Made by a program: the position numbers and the translations under genes
In this document: one piece after another, positions 1 through 7,854 of the stretch
How positions within the stretch are numbered: position 1 is the first letter of the stretch
Layout of the letters: every line of letters begins with the position of its first letter
Source: Lachnospiraceae bacterium
GTDB taxonomy: Bacteria > Bacillota > Clostridia > Lachnospirales > Lachnospiraceae
NCBI GenBank assembly: GCA_021153325.1
Contig: JAGKTQ010000050.1
Span: 1-15,489 of the forward strand
Direction of reading: 5' to 3'
DNA: 15,489 nt
The notes under the pieces: model-generated
Told to the model about the DNA's origin: nothing
The model's database searches: none
What the model saw: only the letters and a program-made list of their open reading frames with translations

Positions 1-4
1 ACTA

Positions 5-86
5 TAGAAAAATCGAAATTGATGTAAACGATAGGGCAGTTTATCAACGGATGTAAGCTGCTTTATCGTTTACACCAACTTCGATT
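5..86 (-). terminator. Long-stem hairpin, probable terminator of the cobalamin operon
   Basis: Arms at 11-33 and 64-86 form a 23-bp stem around a 30-nt apical region that can extend it with a short GCAG/CTGC pairing. Read as minus-strand RNA, all 23 positions pair, with the two non-Watson-Crick positions being G.U wobbles; on the plus strand they would be A.C mismatches. The minus-strand 3' side runs into UUUUUCUAU at positions 12-5. It lies about 60 nt beyond the stop of the cysteine-rich gene, the expected place for an operon terminator. The stem is longer than usual, so another structured RNA role is possible. Confidence 0.6.
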
Positions 87-144
87 GGTTTCTAATCAAG
101 TTCAAAAGCTGTTGTACCCAAAGTGTACCCAGACCGAGTTACCA

Positions 145-387
145 CTACATCTTATTCCTCAAAGTTTGTATCACACTATCATAGTTCTCTGGCTGATGTG
201 GAAATATACAATTCGTACAAACCTTTATTGTTCGTCCTTCCTTCTCTACATATCGGGGATTGCCCGGACAATTCTCTCTATTATATAGAGGACAATAACA
301 GAACAAGCAATTAAAATCCTCTAATCCCTTATGGCAGGGAAAATATTTACACTCTTTATTTTCAAAGAAACAATGTGAATTTTCCAT
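145..387 (-). CDS. Cysteine-rich small metal-binding domain protein of the cobalamin cluster
   Basis: The 80-residue protein has ten cysteines, including CxxxxxxCxxxxC spacing near the N-terminus, CxxCxC about residues 28-33, and CxxC near residues 57-60. This resembles the cysteine-rich small domain family (PF04071-like) that often sits beside cbi genes in clostridia and archaea; its role is unproven but metal binding is likely. There is no signal peptide or membrane segment. The ATG follows the cbiA stop codon immediately, and its ribosome site (AAGGAG, 9 nt upstream) lies inside the end of cbiA, so the two are translationally coupled. Family assignment is from the cysteine pattern plus neighbourhood; no biochemical function can be read. 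Confidence 0.75.
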   Translation of the reverse strand: MENSHCFFENKECKYFPCHKGLEDFNCLFCYCPLYNRENCPGNPRYVEKEGRTIKVCTNCIFPHQPENYDSVIQTLRNKM

Positions 388-1779
388 TTATACCGGCTCC
401 TTCCCTTTCTTATATTCCTCTGCCTTTTTCACAAAGTTTTCTGCAAAAAACGGATTAGACGGATAATAGAGGTGCGGAAATCCCAGCCAATAACTTTCTC
501 CTGCCATCACACATGAATACTCTCTGCCTGTAGTAGGTTTTGTAGCAATGCAATTTTCCCCGTTATCGGTACTATCATAATAATGAAACTCATGCCCTTT
601 TATAAGTTCACCTTCGAGCAAAAAATACCTTTGCTTTTCCTTTATCTCTATATATCCAAAACGTACTAATTTCCCTTTGTATTCACAAGTTGCTGGAACC
701 ACTCCGACCATTGCATGACTCACTCCATTCTTATCTATAATCGCATCATGCAGGTACATAAAGCCGCCACACTCTGCCACAATAGGCATCCCTTTATCAA
801 ACGCCTTTTTCATTGCATTTTTCATACTGGCGTTCTGACCCAGCTCATTTACATACAATTCCGGGTAGCCACCTCCAATTAGTAGGGCATCGCAATTATC
901 TGGCAGTTTCGTATCATGCACGGGTGAAAAATATATAATCTCTGCTCCCTTTTCCTGTAACATAAGCAAATTATCTTCATAATAAAAGCAGAAGGCTTCA
1001 TCCTTTGCAACTGCGATCACAGGTCTTCCACCTTTTTTACCCTCAGCATAACTGTCTCCGCTCATTCCCTTATGCGTACCCATTAACGCACTTGCCTGTT
1101 CGGCGATATGCTTTATTGCATCCACATCCACAGTTGTTTCCAATTCCTCTGAAATAACTTGCAGTTGCTTTTGTATATCAGCTAACTCGTTTGGTATTAC
1201 AAGACCTAAATGTCTGCTTTCTATACGAATGTCTTTCTGATCAGGAAGAAATCCTAACACTCTTATACTTAATTCATCTTCTATCATAGGTTTTATGATT
1301 TCATAATAAGATTTTGACATCTTATTTAAGATTACCCCTCGAATAAGATGTTCCTTATCATATGCAAGAAAACCGGCAAGCATAGGTATGACAGAACGTC
1401 CCATACCTTTTGCATCTATCACTAATACAATCGGTGTTTCTGTCACTTTTGCCAAATGATAAGAGGAACCTTCTTCTCTGATTCCTCCAAGCCCATCAAA
1501 AAGTCCCATCACACCTTCCATTACCACAAAGTCCTTTTCGGTTCTGTTTTTAAGAAAAAGCTCTCTGGTTACATCTGCTCCGGTAAAAAAAGTGTCTAAA
1601 TTCTTTGAAGGGATGCCAATTACCTTTTCATGGAACATTGGATCAATATAATCCGGTCCGCATTTATAAGAAACTACCTGTTCCCCTCTATTTTTCAACG
1701 CCTTTAGTAAAGCACAAGTAATGGTAGTTTTGCCACTACCGCTTTTCGGAGCAGCAATCATAATTCGGTTAAGCTTCAT
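388..1779 (-). CDS. cbiA: Cobyrinate a,c-diamide synthase (glutamine-hydrolysing)
   Basis: CbiA amidates the a and c side-chain carboxylates of cobyrinate (or its cobalt form) in the cytoplasm using ATP and glutamine. The N-terminal dethiobiotin-synthetase-like ATP-binding domain has the P-loop APKSGSGKTT at about residues 10-19 and MEGVMGLFDG about 87-96. The C-terminal class I-like glutamine amidotransferase domain shows AECGGFMYLH with the nucleophile near C337 and GHEFHYYDS near 395-403. Length (463 aa) is full for the family. I prefer the ATG at 1779, about 11 nt after GGGAGGAG; a GTG at 1791 in the same frame overlaps the upstream stop and is the alternative. It is coupled to cbiET upstream and to the cysteine-rich gene downstream. 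Because the upstream gene is the relaxase chimera, its transcription may now come from mobile-element DNA. Confidence 0.95.
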   Translation of the reverse strand: MKLNRIMIAAPKSGSGKTTITCALLKALKNRGEQVVSYKCGPDYIDPMFHEKVIGIPSKNLDTFFTGADVTRELFLKNRTEKDFVVMEGVMGLFDGLGGIREEGSSYHLAKVTETPIVLVIDAKGMGRSVIPMLAGFLAYDKEHLIRGVILNKMSKSYYEIIKPMIEDELSIRVLGFLPDQKDIRIESRHLGLVIPNELADIQKQLQVISEELETTVDVDAIKHIAEQASALMGTHKGMSGDSYAEGKKGGRPVIAVAKDEAFCFYYEDNLLMLQEKGAEIIYFSPVHDTKLPDNCDALLIGGGYPELYVNELGQNASMKNAMKKAFDKGMPIVAECGGFMYLHDAIIDKNGVSHAMVGVVPATCEYKGKLVRFGYIEIKEKQRYFLLEGELIKGHEFHYYDSTDNGENCIATKPTTGREYSCVMAGESYWLGFPHLYYPSNPFFAENFVKKAEEYKKGKEPV

Positions 1780-1787
1780 ATCCAACC

Positions 1788-4109
1788 TCACTCCTCCCGA
1801 AAATTAAAAGCACATATCCATACCGGATTTTCCGCCTGCATCAAATGATACTTTCCTACTTCTTTCGCCCTACTGACCTGGATTTGTACCATTTCTTCAT
1901 TTTCTATTGGATACATCGTCAGTATCTCTTTTATTTCACAAATTGTTTCCATGCTGATAGCATTGATAACAACCCGCATATTGGGATTCATTTCATACAA
2001 TGCCTGCAATATCTCCTTTAAATTTCCTCCGCTTCCTCCTATGAAAGCATGTGTTACCCTGGGCAAGTCCTGAAAACCTTCAGGTGCCTTTGCCTCTACC
2101 ACTGTTACATTTTCGATCTGAAACTTCTCCTTATTTTGCTGAATCAAAGATACAGCTTCTTTCTTCTGCTCAATAGCATATACCTGTATATCCGGTGAAA
2201 GTCCTGCCATCTCCATTGCGATAGAACCGGTTCCGCTGCCAATATCAAAAACGACTGCACCTTGATACAATTTTAATTTGCAAATGCTGACTTCTCTTAC
2301 CTCTTCCTTTGTCATCGGCACCTTATCTCTGATAAATTCCCCATCAGAAATTCCATGTGTCAAATTTTTATGTATTGCATTAGGATTTTTCACGAAACAA
2401 GTATAAAGCCCTTCTTCTTTTAACTCCAAGCACTCCTTTGGTGTCCTTTTTCTAATCTGGTGCTCGGCATAAGACAGTTGATAACCTGTAATAATTTCAC
2501 ACTGGGTCATTCCTGCTTTTATCAAAGCATCTCCTAATTTGTTCACATCTTTCACACCAGACATAATCATAAATGTCTTTCGCTCTGTTTTAATTCTGCG
2601 TGCAAGATTATATAATTCTTTTCCGTGCATACTGCATATAGCCGCATCCTGATAGCTTTCCCCGATACAGGCAGCCAGAAAAGCCACCGAAGAAATTCCC
2701 GGCATAATACGAATACCTGCCTGTAGCTGTCCTGCATTTATTTCTTCCTGTAAAGCATGATATAATGGCTGACACCCACTATAAAAACCACTATCTCCAG
2801 AAAACAGAATAACCACCTTCAAACTCTCCATAGGATATCTCTTCTGGATTTCCTGTAAGTACGGCAGTATCTGCTTTGCCAGATAAAAAGGCTTTTTGGG
2901 ACGAATATATTCTACGAAAGCATCCATCAGTCCTCGCAAATCCAAGAATGTCTCGTATTGCTTCACCTTACTACGTAGCGTTTTTACCTGTGCACTCAAT
3001 CTGTCTATTGTTTTTTTCATGGCAGATATTTCTTTTTCATAAGCCATAGTCAAATTCTTTAAAGTACCGGCGCCTTGTGCCATTTCCATTAGCTTGTTTA
3101 GGTTTCTCTCCGATATCTTGAAATACGGTTCGCCACCAAGTATTGCCGGAAGCTGTTTCGTATCCTGTCTAATCAGTGCAAGCTCCCTTTTTACAGGCCT
3201 CTCTGCAGCTAGCAGTGTATCAATTTTCTTCTCATGTGCAGCATACTCTTTTTCCTTATCAACTATCTGACTATTGATTTCTTCTAACTGGTGTTTGCTC
3301 TCAGCTACAAGTTCTACAGATTCAGAGACCTGTACATTCACATCTGCAATGATACTCTCAGCCTCTTTCTTTTCAGCATTTAGGATTTCCAATTCCGCAG
3401 TTAATTCATCTGCCGCTTGCCTTGCAGCCTTATACTCAGGTATGGTGTAGTTATCTCGTTTTTCACCGATAATCTCTACTTCCAGTCCACGCTCAAGACA
3501 CATCTCTATCAAATATTCACGTTCCCGCTGTTGCCAGTGCATAGTCTCAGTATCATTTTTGCTTACAGCCGGCTCAATTCCCATTTCCTGCAATGCTTTT
3601 GTAAGACTGTTACGAGTATGCATTTTCGTTTTATAACCATGTGCAACCGGAATATAATCCAAGTGTAAATGTGGCGTTGCCTCATCCATATGTAGTACGG
3701 CATTAAACAGATATAAGTTCGGATTTCGTTCCTGGAAGCTTCTTGCGTATTCATCCAGGATTTCTTTCGCATCCCGCGCAGCTACTGATAATTCGCCGTT
3801 CGCATCCAACACGCCTGTATCCTCCATTCTACCAATCTGCACCACAATCTCATAAAACTGTTTTTCTTTATTCCCTGAATTCTTGATATCAGTCAGGTAA
3901 TCCGTGACCTGCCTGTCTTTTCGCTTTTGCTTGGCATTATACTCTGCTATTGCAGATCCGAAAATCTGCTGATATGCTTCTCTAATTGGCAGCCTCACAT
4001 AATACTCATTCCAAGCCATTCTATCCCGGTCAACATTCTCAGCTATAAAATCCCTGTTATTATGAGATATGCTCCCTTTTCCTTTTACAAATGATATTGT
4101 TTTTCCCAT
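1788..4109 (-). CDS. Chimeric gene: MobV relaxase N-terminus fused in frame to truncated CbiE plus complete CbiT
   Basis: One uninterrupted 773-residue frame. Residues 1-405 are a MobV/Pre-type relaxase: HNNR motif at 16-19 and the metal-binding motif HMDEATPHLH at 140-149, followed by a long charged coiled coil (about 230-395). After the RPK at 403-405 the sequence changes to CbiE (cobalt-precorrin-7 C5-methyltransferase) with LFSGDSGFYSG at 435-445 and MPGISS near 470. CbiT (C15-methyltransferase/decarboxylase) starts near 589 and carries the SAM-binding DIGSGTG at 622-628 and IGGSGGNL. CbiT is full length, but CbiE lacks roughly its first 40 residues, including the N-terminal glycine-rich SAM loop of the family. 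GGAGG precedes the ATG by 4 nt. The simplest reading is insertion of a mobilizable element into cbiET so that the relaxase frame reads on into the host gene. CbiE activity is doubtful and CbiT may survive; whether the relaxase tolerates the tail is unknown. Confidence 0.85.
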   Translation of the reverse strand: MGKTISFVKGKGSISHNNRDFIAENVDRDRMAWNEYYVRLPIREAYQQIFGSAIAEYNAKQKRKDRQVTDYLTDIKNSGNKEKQFYEIVVQIGRMEDTGVLDANGELSVAARDAKEILDEYARSFQERNPNLYLFNAVLHMDEATPHLHLDYIPVAHGYKTKMHTRNSLTKALQEMGIEPAVSKNDTETMHWQQREREYLIEMCLERGLEVEIIGEKRDNYTIPEYKAARQAADELTAELEILNAEKKEAESIIADVNVQVSESVELVAESKHQLEEINSQIVDKEKEYAAHEKKIDTLLAAERPVKRELALIRQDTKQLPAILGGEPYFKISERNLNKLMEMAQGAGTLKNLTMAYEKEISAMKKTIDRLSAQVKTLRSKVKQYETFLDLRGLMDAFVEYIRPKKPFYLAKQILPYLQEIQKRYPMESLKVVILFSGDSGFYSGCQPLYHALQEEINAGQLQAGIRIMPGISSVAFLAACIGESYQDAAICSMHGKELYNLARRIKTERKTFMIMSGVKDVNKLGDALIKAGMTQCEIITGYQLSYAEHQIRKRTPKECLELKEEGLYTCFVKNPNAIHKNLTHGISDGEFIRDKVPMTKEEVREVSICKLKLYQGAVVFDIGSGTGSIAMEMAGLSPDIQVYAIEQKKEAVSLIQQNKEKFQIENVTVVEAKAPEGFQDLPRVTHAFIGGSGGNLKEILQALYEMNPNMRVVINAISMETICEIKEILTMYPIENEEMVQIQVSRAKEVGKYHLMQAENPVWICAFNFREE
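2886..2903 (-). other. Relaxase/CbiE junction, candidate element end
   Basis: The change from relaxase to CbiE sequence falls at the codons for R403-P404-K405-K406. The surrounding minus-strand sequence CCCAAAAAGCCTTTTT is a near-palindrome (AAAAAG-CC-TTTTT). It could be the attachment core of the integrase encoded at 8235-9191, or just a microhomology. The matching copy at the other end of the element is not in this window, so the exact boundary is inferred only from the change in protein family. Confidence 0.45.
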
Positions 4110-4113
4110 GTTT

Positions 4114-4327
4114 CCTCCATTCTTCTTGCTATGCCCGCCTAAGCGGGTTCCGGCGTATTCGCCGGGGTTCTGTTACTCTTGTCAAGAGTAACTCCTTATT
4201 ACTTTTGACACTGCGTATCAAAAGCCCAGTCGCCCTTCCGGGGGACTCCTGCGGAGAGCCATCGATTCCCTTGACCACTGGCATCAAAATAATGCCACGA
4301 TGTTTCAGATGGCATCATCTTGATGCC
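4114..4327. other. Candidate origin of transfer (oriT): cluster of hairpins upstream of the relaxase
   Basis: Between the ParR-like gene and the relaxase lie at least five perfect inverted repeats: CCCGC/GCGGG (4134-4147), CCGGCG/CGCCGG (4150-4165), GTTACTCTT/AAGAGTAAC with a 3-nt loop (4172-4192), CTTTTGA/TCAAAAG (4202-4224) and GGCATCA/TGATGCC (4311-4327). MobV relaxases nick in inverted-repeat DNA next to their own gene. The CTTTTGA/TCAAAAG repeat encloses the minus-strand segment TACGCAGTG and is my best guess for the nick region. No long reading frame here looks genuine. The repeat at 4311-4327 touches the stop codon of the ParR-like gene and may act as its terminator instead. Confidence 0.55.
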
Positions 4328-4689
4328 TATCCGAACATATCAAGGAAATCGAGAGCTTCCTCACCTAAAAGCTCAGGCTCGTCCGCTCGAGAACCTGTAT
4401 CCGCATTTTCAGTATTCACATTCTCCCCGGATACAGTTTCTCCGCTTGCCACGCTGCCTGTCGGTATGTAAATAAGCTCCCTTTTCAGCTTATTTGCTAC
4501 CAGCCCGGCAACACGCTCAGCAAGTTCATCTGCAGAATCCGCATGCACTCCACCTGAAAGTATCAAGTCAATTGCCACCGCATTCTTTGATGAATTTCTC
4601 TCTCTTGCTACCGCTTCGAGCATTTCCCAAGCCTTCATATCCTGTTCATTGTCTTCTCGAAAGCGCAAGCTGATTCTCTTTTCCTTCAT
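4327..4689 (-). CDS. ParR-like centromere-binding / plasmid partition adaptor protein
   Basis: A 120-residue protein whose N-terminal half (KRISLRFREDNEQD then AWEMLEAVARERNSSKNAVAI) has the strand-helix-helix look of a ribbon-helix-helix DNA-binding domain. The C-terminal half is acidic and low-complexity and ends in the hydrophobic-acidic tail ALDFLDMFG, which could be the part that contacts the filament. It lies 30 nt downstream of parM, in the parM-then-parR order of type II partition operons. Start: AAGGGAG precedes the second of two in-frame ATGs (4689) by 6 nt, while the ATG at 4695 abuts the ribosome site. ParR identity rests on position, size and fold pattern. The neighbouring relaxase also makes a relaxosome accessory role conceivable. 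Confidence 0.6.
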   Translation of the reverse strand: MKEKRISLRFREDNEQDMKAWEMLEAVARERNSSKNAVAIDLILSGGVHADSADELAERVAGLVANKLKRELIYIPTGSVASGETVSGENVNTENADTGSRADEPELLGEEALDFLDMFG

Positions 4690-4719
4690 AATCATCTCCC
4701 TTAAAAGGAAAGAGGAAGC

Positions 4720-5649
4720 TTACGCTCCCTTCTTCGCCCTCAACTGTGTCATATACAGACTTTCATATCCTTTCGCTGTAGCACAAATATCAGTGATAAT
4801 CTCCACACTGTCCGGATCATAAGCCCCGAAATTCCGAATTAGGCATCCACCTCCACCGATAATATGAAGTCTGACCAATTCAGGATCATATTCGTATTCA
4901 CTGAGCTTATCGAATATTTCTGCCGTGTACTTCTCGGCCTCCATCAGCATTACAGTTAAAATACGTTTCGAAGTATCCGCAGTTCCATTCTTCAGAAAAT
5001 CTTCAATCAAGCTCTCATCCGGCAACTTACCGCATTCTGCCTGCACCGCATTGTATATACGTTTTACGCACTGATGTACACCAATCTTGTCCGTATACAT
5101 CCTATCAGATATCGGTCTGCCATTGGTGATTACAAGCGTGTTCATCGTGCCATTTCCAATATCCGCCAACATATGTACTCCTTTATAATTTGGCAAGACT
5201 GCTACAATTCCGGCATACCCCTGCGGATAAACTCTGACATCGTAGATTCTGATATGATATTGCACATTACAGAACTTAAAGTCCACCTCCGGCTTTCTCA
5301 TCAGATACTCCGCAAAGTCCTTCTTCTGATTTGCAAGCCAGTTCAACGGAAGCCCCACCGCAAGAAGTACATCGGCTCTATCCAGTCCCCTGATTGCAAG
5401 CTCCTTAGCTATTGCCGCCAGCGTAAGGATATAATAATCCTCATCCTCGTTTTTGCTTGCAATGAATACCTTATGGCTCTCTCCAATCACATAGTATTTG
5501 CCATTATACTCCAATACATTTGAAGCAATCGCAGGCTCCGATGCATAGCACTTTACACCGCTCTTAAATACCGTGTGACGAGTTTTCATATTTCCATACC
5601 CGTGATCAATTCCTAATAAAATCTTTCCGTTAATATTAAATCCTTCCAT
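4720..5649 (-). CDS. parM: ParM-like actin-family plasmid segregation ATPase
   Basis: The 309-residue protein has the actin/Hsp70-superfamily nucleotide signatures: phosphate-1 loop GIDHGYGNMK at 13-22, phosphate-2 LADIGNGTMN at 161-170, and adenosine loop IIGGGGCLIRNF near 263-274. It has no membrane segment. ParM-type proteins polymerise on ATP in the cytoplasm and push plasmid copies apart through ParR bound to parC. The frame is open for 48 more codons upstream to 5793, but that segment overlaps the ATGACA repeat array and reads unlike actin. The ATG at 5649 sits 8 nt after GGAGG and is the true start. The ParR-like gene follows and a parC-like array precedes. A partition ATPase on an integrated element suggests a replicating excised stage. 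Confidence 0.82.
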   Translation of the reverse strand: MEGFNINGKILLGIDHGYGNMKTRHTVFKSGVKCYASEPAIASNVLEYNGKYYVIGESHKVFIASKNEDEDYYILTLAAIAKELAIRGLDRADVLLAVGLPLNWLANQKKDFAEYLMRKPEVDFKFCNVQYHIRIYDVRVYPQGYAGIVAVLPNYKGVHMLADIGNGTMNTLVITNGRPISDRMYTDKIGVHQCVKRIYNAVQAECGKLPDESLIEDFLKNGTADTSKRILTVMLMEAEKYTAEIFDKLSEYEYDPELVRLHIIGGGGCLIRNFGAYDPDSVEIITDICATAKGYESLYMTQLRAKKGA

Positions 5650-5685
5650 TTCAAAATCCTCCGTTTTCTTCTTTATTTCATTCAA

Positions 5686-5844
5686 ATGACATATCGGAAT
5701 GACAACTTTTCCAAATAAAAGTCTTTTGCCAAAAACGCGATGACACCAATGACAAATCCTGCAGGCCTTGAAATATAAGGCTTTCTTTGCCATTTCGTTC
5801 TATGACACTTTCCATGACAGCGCTTTGTCATCCAATTTTGTCAT
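5686..5844. repeat. parC-like array: eight ATGACA hexamers in four pairs
   Basis: ATGACA occurs on the plus strand at 5686, 5699, 5740, 5749, 5802 and 5814, and inverted (TGTCAT) at 5826 and 5839. Start-to-start spacing within pairs is 9 to 13 bp, about one helical turn. The last four copies form a dyad around the palindrome AGCGCT at 5819-5824. The array fills the gap between the helicase stop and the parM ribosome site, exactly where the ParR-binding centromere and parMR promoter control region lie in type II par loci. A replication-origin iteron role for the adjacent helicase/primase is the alternative. Confidence 0.6.
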
Positions 5845-5862
5845 CGCGCTACAAAAAACTTT

Positions 5863-7248
5863 TTATTCAAAAGGTAGCTTTACCTCCTCAGCCACCGGAT
5901 GGAATCCATTGTCATCAGATTGTCGCTTCCAACCTGCCTGTCTTCCATAATCCTTAAAACGATGCTGTGGAGCTTTTGGCCATCCTTCTATGCTATTATT
6001 CATAATGTCGTTAATCTCTCGAATCTCATACTGCTTTGGCTCATCATATTCATGATGAAGTGCTTCGCGATATATCATCAGGCTACACACATAATCCTCA
6101 CCGCAATTATCCAGCCACGCTTGGATCATTCCTACCTTCGTATCCTCCGGCATGAATTCCTTCTGCATATCCCGCAGATATTGCTCTGTACTGGTTGAGA
6201 GCTTTAAAGTATGGCACTTTGTGCTTCGATACAGCTCCATCATTTCCGCCCACAATTGCCTGATATACTCCCTGGACTCTTTTTCATCTGCAAGAATGTG
6301 CTTTTCGACTCGCTCCGGATGAATCATAATCGGCGCGAATCTACGATTGCCGGTTCTGTCCAGCGGTAAGAAATCCAATGTATTACTGGTTCCCACAAAT
6401 ACACATTGTCTTGGTCTGTCTTCCGGATGAGTCTCGTAAGGAATCTTGTAATTATCCTTCTGTCTGCTCAAAAATGACTTAATTTCTTCCACTGTTTTTG
6501 CATTAACTGTTCCCAACATTTCCGGCATTTCAATCAGCCAATGTCCCTGTAGTTTCCGATACACATTATCATCACCAAGCCTGTTAAGGTCATCCGAAAA
6601 CCATTCATCCTTAATTGCCAAGAGACGAAACAATGTGGATTTACCGGCACCCTGACCGCCAACCAGACACACCATAGTCTCATATTTACAACCGGGCTCA
6701 TAGATTCTGTGAATCATTGCCTGCATAAGAAGCGTCATTACTTCTGTGTTATACTCGCATCTATCCGCTCCCAGATATTTCGGAAGCACATCCGCGATAC
6801 GACTCACGCCATCCCATTTGAGCTTTTCCATGTATTCCTTAATCGGATGAAAGTGATTCTGACTGGCAATAATATTCATCGCCTTACCAATTGCCTTGTA
6901 ATTCTTAAGTTCATAGGTACGTTCCAGATACCATTCAATCTGATTCACATCCACATCACGGATTCCTCCACCCAGAGGTTTTCCCCAACCAAGATTTTTA
7001 GTGATATCCATCTTGCAGGTAAGATCATTGTGGCAAATTGCCCCCGAAAGAATCGGGTCATATTGCAGAACTATCATACAATTATCAATACCTTGGTAGA
7101 TACGTCCTTTATCATCTGTTGCAAGCATCTTCCGTACCTCATCTACTGAATATGCCTTCCGACTATCCAGCACACTGTCGATTTCTTCCAAGGATTTCAT
7201 CTCCTGCTCGTTTAACATTTGCTGCAATTCGTCGTACCTCCTTCCCAT
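5863..7248 (-). CDS. VirE/VapE-family P-loop replication helicase
   Basis: The protein belongs to the virulence-associated-E type P-loop ATPases found in mobile elements and phage islands, which act as replicative helicases beside a primase. Walker A is GGQGAGKST at 197-205, a Walker-B-like HWLIEMPEM follows about 40 residues later, FVGTSN matches a sensor segment, and the RTGNRRFAPI segment carries likely arginine fingers. The N-terminal 150 residues contain the IEWYLER and WDGVSRI blocks usual before the ATPase domain. The frame opens with ATG at 7248, inside the end of the primase gene. However, AAGGAGG lies within its first codons, 9 nt before an in-frame TTG at 7227, so TTG may be the real start. 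It probably cooperates with the primase upstream to replicate the excised element. Confidence 0.82.
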   Translation of the reverse strand: MGRRYDELQQMLNEQEMKSLEEIDSVLDSRKAYSVDEVRKMLATDDKGRIYQGIDNCMIVLQYDPILSGAICHNDLTCKMDITKNLGWGKPLGGGIRDVDVNQIEWYLERTYELKNYKAIGKAMNIIASQNHFHPIKEYMEKLKWDGVSRIADVLPKYLGADRCEYNTEVMTLLMQAMIHRIYEPGCKYETMVCLVGGQGAGKSTLFRLLAIKDEWFSDDLNRLGDDNVYRKLQGHWLIEMPEMLGTVNAKTVEEIKSFLSRQKDNYKIPYETHPEDRPRQCVFVGTSNTLDFLPLDRTGNRRFAPIMIHPERVEKHILADEKESREYIRQLWAEMMELYRSTKCHTLKLSTSTEQYLRDMQKEFMPEDTKVGMIQAWLDNCGEDYVCSLMIYREALHHEYDEPKQYEIREINDIMNNSIEGWPKAPQHRFKDYGRQAGWKRQSDDNGFHPVAEEVKLPFE

Positions 7249-7813
7249 CTATCAGAAAGAGCTGACGTTGTTCCTCAAATTCTCCGGTACAAAGGATATC
7301 CAGCCAGTAATCAATCTTTGGTTCCTGATGAAGCATATACGCAAATCCATTTGATATTGCTACCATCGTGGTATTACTCCGTAAGAAAAAATCTTTCGCT
7401 TCCCGAATCAAATTTTCACAATCCCGAAGCTGGCTAATCGTTTCATTCACCCAACTGCTGAAACGTTTTTGCACCGATTCCGCATATTTTTTCTGCATGC
7501 ACATAGTTTGATACGCTTTTTTGTCCTCTTCCGATATAGAATTGCCGGTTTCAACCGGCAATCCAAAATCCGCAATTATCTTACAAGCCGCGTCATACTG
7601 TGATAGTCCAAACATCTGTGCCACATAACCAATTGCATCACCATGAGCACCACAACCAAAGCAATGATAGCGAAGATTATCTATCTTCATACTTGGATGT
7701 TTATCCTTATGAAACGGGCAACAGACCATCCCGTTTCTACTTAACTTAAGACCATAATTCTCTGCCACCTGTTTGGCAGTAACATACTTTTTTACTTCTT
7801 CAAATACATTCAA
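7163..7813 (-). CDS. CHC2 zinc-finger DNA primase-like protein
   Basis: The N-terminus has the CHC2 zinc-binding module of DnaG-type primases: C32-P-F-H35 and C51-F-G-C54, with HPSMKI between. This domain recognises single-stranded template for primer synthesis. At 216 residues the protein has only the zinc domain and a helical tail; no TOPRIM catalytic domain is visible, so it may need a partner or act as a loader. The start is TTG at 7813: GGAGGAG stands 8 nt upstream and no upstream ATG fits. Its 3' end overlaps the helicase frame by 86 bp, which suggests translational coupling. With the helicase it forms the replication module of the left element. Confidence 0.78.
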   Translation of the reverse strand: MNVFEEVKKYVTAKQVAENYGLKLSRNGMVCCPFHKDKHPSMKIDNLRYHCFGCGAHGDAIGYVAQMFGLSQYDAACKIIADFGLPVETGNSISEEDKKAYQTMCMQKKYAESVQKRFSSWVNETISQLRDCENLIREAKDFFLRSNTTMVAISNGFAYMLHQEPKIDYWLDILCTGEFEEQRQLFLIDGKEVRRIAANVKRAGDEILGRNRQCAG

Positions 7814-7854
7814 ATAATTTTCTCCTCCTAAGTAAACTTTTTGTTGTTTGTACC

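Noticed and set aside
113..131. Direct repeat TGTACCCA twice (113-120 and 124-131)
   Set aside because: Considered as an attachment site. Eight-base copies with no counterpart at the element junctions at 2895 or 9123, so no support.
4091..4471. 126-codon plus-strand frame over the oriT-like region
   Set aside because: It runs across hairpins and antisense to the ParR-like gene, has no ribosome site and no recognisable domain.
5074..5523. 149-codon plus-strand frame
   Set aside because: It is antisense to well-supported parM, without ribosome site or domain signal.
5650..5793. 48-codon N-terminal extension of ParM
   Set aside because: It overlaps the ATGACA repeat array and is unlike actin-family proteins; the ATG at 5649 has a good GGAGG.
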